Below the pieces are notes generated by a model, which had not been told where the DNA came from, made no database searches, and saw nothing but the letters and a program-made list of their open reading frames with translations. From Thermincola carboxydiphila (GTDB lineage: Bacteria; Bacillota; Thermincolia; Thermincolales; UBA2595), in the NCBI GenBank assembly GCA_016841725.1, contig JAENYP010000012.1, positions 1 to 64,000 of the forward strand: a stretch of 64,000 nt of DNA, read 5' to 3'. The stretch's first letter is position 1. Each line of letters begins with the position of its first letter. Position numbers and translations under genes: made by a program. Positions 60,338 to 64,000 of this stretch are shown here, one piece after another.

Positions 60338-60838
60338 ATGGCTCGGATTGATGCCAGCAAACTTGAAATATCCGAAAAAGTAGTCAGCATAAATCGTGTT
60401 GCCAAGGTCGTTAAGGGTGGACGCCGCTTTAGCTTCAGCGCTCTGGTGGTTGTCGGCGATAACGACGGGCACGTGGGGTCTGGCCTGGGTAAAGCAGGCG
60501 AGGTTCCGGAATCGATTCGCAAGGGTATCGAAGATGCCAAGAAAAAGATGATCGAGGTTCCGCTGGTAGGGACTACTATTCCACACGAAGTGGTTGGCCG
60601 TTTCGGCGCCGGTAAGGTTTTGTTGAAACCTGCTGCACCGGGTACCGGAGTTATCGCCGGCGGACCTGTCAGGGCGATTCTTGAACTGGCAGGGGTAAAA
60701 GATATTCTTACTAAGTCCCTTGGTTCAAATAATGCGCATAACATGGTTAATGCAACCATGGACGCCCTGAAGAACCTGAAGCGTGCTGAAGATGTAGCCA
60801 AACTTCGTGGCAAGACCGTAGAAGAGCTTTTAGGTTAG
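60338..60838 (+). CDS. rpsE: 30S ribosomal protein S5
   Basis: 166 residues. '[58 protein letters not shown]' and '[40 protein letters not shown]'. Confidence 0.97.
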   Translation: MARIDASKLEISEKVVSINRVAKVVKGGRRFSFSALVVVGDNDGHVGSGLGKAGEVPESIRKGIEDAKKKMIEVPLVGTTIPHEVVGRFGAGKVLLKPAAPGTGVIAGGPVRAILELAGVKDILTKSLGSNNAHNMVNATMDALKNLKRAEDVAKLRGKTVEELLG

Positions 60839-60851
60839 GGGGTTGTTGGAG

Positions 60852-61034
60852 ATGGCGAAACTGAAAGTTACCTTAGTTAAAAGTGTCATCGGAAGTTCTG
60901 AATCCCAGAAGGCAACTGTCAAAACACTGGGATTGACGAAGATTAACAGCAGCGCTGAACACAATGATACACCGCAGATTCGCGGCATGCTGCGTAAGGT
61001 TGACCATCTGGTAAAAGTCGAAGAAACGGAGTAG
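60852..61034 (+). CDS. rpmD: 50S ribosomal protein L30
   Basis: 60 residues. '[56 protein letters not shown]'. The ATG at 60852 follows AGGGGGTTGTTGGAG; a TTG at 60843 would add three residues. Confidence 0.95.
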   Translation: MAKLKVTLVKSVIGSSESQKATVKTLGLTKINSSAEHNDTPQIRGMLRKVDHLVKVEETE

Positions 61035-61045
61035 GAGGTGTAACC

Positions 61046-61486
61046 ATGGAACTACACAACCTGAAACCTGCCAAAGGGGCCAGGAAACAGCCTACCCGCA
61101 AAGGAAGGGGAATAGGTACAGGCCTGGGGAAAACTGCAGGCCGCGGCCATAAGGGACAAAAGGCCCGTTCCGGGAGCGGGGGCAAAGTAGGATTTGAAGG
61201 TGGCCAGAAGCCACTGATTCAGAGGGTCCCCAAAAGAGGTTTCCATAATAAGTGGGGCAAAGAGTATGCGGAAATTAATGTAGCTGCACTGAACAAGTTT
61301 GATAATGGTATTACAGTTACTGAAGAAGGTTTGAAGCAGGCAGGTATTGTAAAAAGCATCAAAGACGGAGTGAAGATACTTGGCAAGGGTAACCTGGAGA
61401 AGTCACTTAATGTACAGGTCCGTGCCTTCAGCAAGTCTGCTGTGGAAAAGATTACCGCTGCCGGCGGAAAAGCCGAGGTGATTTAG
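61046..61486 (+). CDS. rplO: 50S ribosomal protein L15
   Basis: 146 residues. '[44 protein letters not shown]' and a C-terminal globular part ending '[14 protein letters not shown]'. secY starts 2 bp after its stop. Confidence 0.97.
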   Translation: MELHNLKPAKGARKQPTRKGRGIGTGLGKTAGRGHKGQKARSGSGGKVGFEGGQKPLIQRVPKRGFHNKWGKEYAEINVAALNKFDNGITVTEEGLKQAGIVKSIKDGVKILGKGNLEKSLNVQVRAFSKSAVEKITAAGGKAEVI

Positions 61487-61487
61487 T

Positions 61488-62753
61488 TTGTTTGGAGCCT
61501 TAAAGAGTTCTCTAAAAGCTGGGGATTTGCGGAACAGAATTCTTTTTACCTTGATGATGTTCGTTGTTTTCAGAATCGGGGCACATATTCCGACACCGGG
61601 GATAAATGCTGATGCTATGGATGCATTGGTTAAGGGTGGCAGCATCCTGGGATTTTTTGATGTTATTTCCGGGGGAGCCTTTAAAAGGTTTTCCATATTT
61701 GCGATGAGTATTACTCCTTATATTAATGCCTCAATCATAATGCAGCTTTTGACTGTGGTTATTCCTAAGCTTGAAAGACTGTCAAAAGAAGGTGAGGAAG
61801 GCAGAAAGAAAATGACCCAGTATATCAGGTATGGCACTGTGGTCCTGGCCTTTATCCAGGCAATCGGAATGGCCTTTACTTTAAGGGCGGCTAACGCCCT
61901 GACCAATCCGGGGATTGGTTCTTACCTGATGATAGCTATAACGCTTACAGCCGGAACTGCATTTCTTATGTGGCTAGGTGAGCAAATTACTGAAAAAGGC
62001 ATTGGGAACGGGATTTCACTGATAATTTTTGCAGGGATTGTAGCAGCGCTTCCCGGTGCCCTTTACCGGATTTACCAAGGACTTACTGCCGGAACGATTA
62101 ATATTTTCAGTGTAATTTTCCTGGTTGTCATTGCAGCAATGGTTATAGCTGCGATAGTAGCAGTAAATGAAGGGCAGCGCAGGATTCCGGTACAATATGC
62201 CAAAAGGGTTGTTGGCCGGCGCGTATATGGCGGGCAGAGCACCCATATACCTCTTAAGGTGAACCAGGCAGGTGTTATTCCGGTAATTTTTGCATCTTCA
62301 ATTTTGCTTTTCCCAACTACCATAGCGCAGTTCTTCCAGTCTTCCGGTATATCCCAGTGGATTCTGGATGTATTCAGGTGGGGCGGGCCGACACATTCCA
62401 TATTGTATGCAGTGTTTATCATATTTTTTACCTATTTTTATACAGCAATTACGTTTAATCCCGTTGACGTGGCGGACAATATGAAGAAACACGGCGGATT
62501 TATCCCCGGACTGAGACCGGGTAGGCCTACAGCTGAATATCTGGATAAGATACTTACCAGGGTTACTCTTTCTGGTGCCATATTTTTGGCATTGATAGCT
62601 ATTTTGCCAACTTTTGTATTAGTTGCCACAAAAATTGAGAACGTATATTTCGGTGGCACCGGACTTCTCATAGTTGTGGGTGTAGCCCTTGAGACCATGA
62701 AACAGATTGAATCTCACCTGCTTATGAGGCATTATCAAGGGTTTATGAAATAG
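61488..62753 (+). CDS. secY: Protein translocase subunit SecY
   Basis: 421 residues with ten hydrophobic segments. 'AGDLRNRILFTLMMFVVFRIGAHIPTPGI' (TM1 and plug side), 'GNGISLIIFAGIV', 'RIPVQYAKRVVGRRVYGGQSTHIPLKVNQAGVIPVIFASS' and 'GFIPGLRPGRPTAEYL'. Forms the membrane channel with SecE. TTG start, coupled to rplO. The usual next gene adk is absent; map follows 10 bp later. Confidence 0.97.
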   Translation: MFGALKSSLKAGDLRNRILFTLMMFVVFRIGAHIPTPGINADAMDALVKGGSILGFFDVISGGAFKRFSIFAMSITPYINASIIMQLLTVVIPKLERLSKEGEEGRKKMTQYIRYGTVVLAFIQAIGMAFTLRAANALTNPGIGSYLMIAITLTAGTAFLMWLGEQITEKGIGNGISLIIFAGIVAALPGALYRIYQGLTAGTINIFSVIFLVVIAAMVIAAIVAVNEGQRRIPVQYAKRVVGRRVYGGQSTHIPLKVNQAGVIPVIFASSILLFPTTIAQFFQSSGISQWILDVFRWGGPTHSILYAVFIIFFTYFYTAITFNPVDVADNMKKHGGFIPGLRPGRPTAEYLDKILTRVTLSGAIFLALIAILPTFVLVATKIENVYFGGTGLLIVVGVALETMKQIESHLLMRHYQGFMK

Positions 62754-62763
62754 TTAGGAGCGA

Positions 62764-63516
62764 ATGTCCGTGATTGTTTGTAAATCTGACCGTGAACTTG
62801 ATTATATGAGAGATGCGGGCAGAATAGTGGCCCAAGCACACGAAGAAATAAAAAAAGTGGTCAGGCCGGATGTCACTACACTTGACCTGGATAAGATTGC
62901 CGAAGACTTCATCATTGCCAGTGGCGCCAGGCCTGCATTTAAAGGTTATCATGGTTTTCCGGGTTCTATTTGCGCTTCAGTGAATGAACAGGTGGTTCAC
63001 GGTATCCCTGGTTTAAGAAAATTGGAAAATGGGGATATTATTAGTATTGACATTGGAGCGGAAATAAATGGATATTTTGGGGATGCAGCCTTAACCGTCC
63101 CGGTAGGGGAGGTCAGGGATGAAGCAATGGAGCTGATCAGGGTTACCGAGGAAGCCTTGTTTACCGGAATCGGCAAAGCGGTGGATGGTAATCGGTTAAG
63201 CGACATTTCCCATAGTATTCAAACCTTTGTTGAGGGAAAAGGTTATTCGGTTGTCAGGGACTATGTTGGACACGGGATTGGCAGCCAAATGCATGAAGAA
63301 CCGCAGGTACCTAATTTCGGCAGGCCGGGTCGCGGACCCAGGCTTAGGTCCGGAATGACACTGGCTATAGAACCCATGGTCAATCAGGGCACACATGAAG
63401 TCATGACCCTGGGTGATAACTGGACAGTCGTTACAAAGGACGAAAAACTGTCTGCCCATTTTGAACACTCAGTTGCGATAACTGATAAACTGCCTGAAAT
63501 CCTGACTAAGGTATAA
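62764..63516 (+). CDS. map: Methionine aminopeptidase type I
   Basis: 250 residues of pita-bread fold. Removes the N-terminal Met from new proteins. Metal ligands: Asp in '[19 protein letters not shown]', His in '[19 protein letters not shown]', Glu in 'AIEPMVNQG' and the final Glu in 'FEHSVAIT'. ATG 62764 lies 3 bases after AGGAG; the GTG at 62770 is at better distance and equally possible. Confidence 0.95.
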   Translation: MSVIVCKSDRELDYMRDAGRIVAQAHEEIKKVVRPDVTTLDLDKIAEDFIIASGARPAFKGYHGFPGSICASVNEQVVHGIPGLRKLENGDIISIDIGAEINGYFGDAALTVPVGEVRDEAMELIRVTEEALFTGIGKAVDGNRLSDISHSIQTFVEGKGYSVVRDYVGHGIGSQMHEEPQVPNFGRPGRGPRLRSGMTLAIEPMVNQGTHEVMTLGDNWTVVTKDEKLSAHFEHSVAITDKLPEILTKV

Positions 63517-63555
63517 CGTAATATTAGGGCGGATTTCAGGAGGTGTTTGGCAGTA

Positions 63556-63834
63556 ATGGATAATGTACAGGTAGGCCAGTTGGTTAGGTCCTCTGCAGGT
63601 CGAGACAAAGGGAAGGTATTCTTGATTTATGACTTGCTTGATGAAGCCTTTGTTCGGGTAATTGATGGCGAAAAAAGGAAATTGACAAATCCCAAGAGAA
63701 AGAACATTAAGCATCTTGATATTTTTCCTGTAAAAGCTGATACTGTAGCTGAAAAGCTGATCAGGGGGGAACCCGTTACAGAGAAAGAAATCTCTGAAAC
63801 CATAAAAACCTTGGGGTTAAGCCATATAGATTGA
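63556..63834 (+). CDS. KOW-domain RNA-binding protein (L14e/L27e-like)
   Basis: 92 residues. N-terminal KOW-type barrel '[47 protein letters not shown]', then a short charged tail. Such genes are common between map and infA in Clostridia and are annotated as L14e-like; binding to rRNA is inferred, not proven. The ATG at 63556 follows AGGAGGTG at 10 bases; a TTG at 63547 is in frame. Confidence 0.85.
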   Translation: MDNVQVGQLVRSSAGRDKGKVFLIYDLLDEAFVRVIDGEKRKLTNPKRKNIKHLDIFPVKADTVAEKLIRGEPVTEKEISETIKTLGLSHID

Positions 63835-63865
63835 AAAGTCGAACAAAAGGGAGGGTGTTTGCCTA

Positions 63866-64000
63866 GTGTCAAAACAGGATGTAATTGAGGTAGAGGGTAC
63901 TGTAATAGAACCACTACCTAATGCCATGTTCAGGGTAGAACTTGAAAATGGACACAGAGTATTGGCTCATGTATCCGGCAAAATCAGGATGAATTTTATC
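63866..64000 (+). CDS. infA: Translation initiation factor IF-1, 5' part (runs off the window)
   Basis: The first 45 codons are visible: '[44 protein letters not shown]', the OB-fold start of IF-1, usually about 72 residues in all. GTG start with GGGAGGG upstream. The expected next genes (rpmJ, rpsM, rpsK, rpoA) lie beyond the window. Confidence 0.95.
   Translation, partial: MSKQDVIEVEGTVIEPLPNAMFRVELENGHRVLAHVSGKIRMNFI

Overview
The window reads as one chromosomal segment from a spore-forming Clostridia bacterium, most like the Peptococcales (Desulfotomaculum/Pelotomaculum-type). This is an inference from gene content: a CtsR-McsA-McsB-ClpC stress operon, the sporulation sigma factor SigH, DisA, CarD, ThyX, a zinc-type S14 and L33, an EF-Tu with a cysteine-rich insertion, and frequent TTG/GTG starts. 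From ctsR onward the order is close to the origin-proximal region of Bacillus subtilis: ctsR-mcsA-mcsB-clpC-radA-disA-yacL-ispD-ispF-gltX-cysE-cysS-mrnC-rlmB-yacP-sigH-rpmG-secE-nusG-rplKAJL-rpoBC-L7Ae-rpsL-rpsG-fusA-tuf-S10/spc operons. Relative to that order, clpB, a Cys-rich conserved protein, carD, a DUF1002 gene, thyX, a five-tRNA cluster and a second tuf are added, and adk is missing between secY and map.

Region by region. (1) 1-5.3 kb is accessory DNA. It holds a decayed IS66-family element (55-5149) whose transposase gene is split at the catalytic HADE motif by a second element of about 3.1 kb. That inner element carries three overlapping tyrosine-recombinase genes inside about 31-bp inverted repeats, the layout of a RIT (recombinase-in-trio) element. 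One recombinase is intact and two are frameshifted. The IS66 abuts the truncated end of a MITE-like repeat, and a complete relative of that repeat lies at 35.4 kb. (2) 5.4-7.4 kb holds a Crp/Fnr-family regulator, a flavin-binding pyridoxamine-oxidase-like protein, tRNA-Asn and what looks like half of a glycine riboswitch. (3) 7.4-11.2 kb holds two paralogous B12-binding radical SAM genes on the minus strand. (4) 11.3-18.9 kb is the protein quality-control operon ctsR-clpB-mcsA-mcsB-clpC with CtsR operators. (5) 19-32.3 kb holds DNA repair and c-di-AMP (radA, disA), transcription (carD), isoprenoid synthesis (ispD, ispF), aminoacylation and cysteine synthesis (gltX, cysE, cysS), rRNA processing and modification (mrnC, rlmB), thyX and an mRNA endonuclease (yacP/rae1). 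(6) 32.3-33.9 kb holds sigH and the tRNA cluster Thr-Tyr-fMet-Thr-Met. (7) 34.1-64 kb is the translation/transcription superoperon: tuf1, rpmG, secE, nusG, rplKAJL, rpoBC, L7Ae-like, rpsL, rpsG, fusA, tuf2, then rpsJ through secY, map, a KOW protein and the start of infA, which runs off the window.

Most of the window is conserved housekeeping sequence. The unusual parts are the nested RIT-in-IS66 structure, the dispersed MITE-like repeat, the orphan riboswitch-like half-aptamer, CtsR-like repeats between ctsR and the radical SAM pair, a hairpin motif shared by the yacL and sigH leaders, and tandem terminator-like hairpins in the rpoB leader. I found no CRISPR array, rRNA gene or clearly new multi-gene defence system. 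All calls are from reading the sequence; no database search was run.
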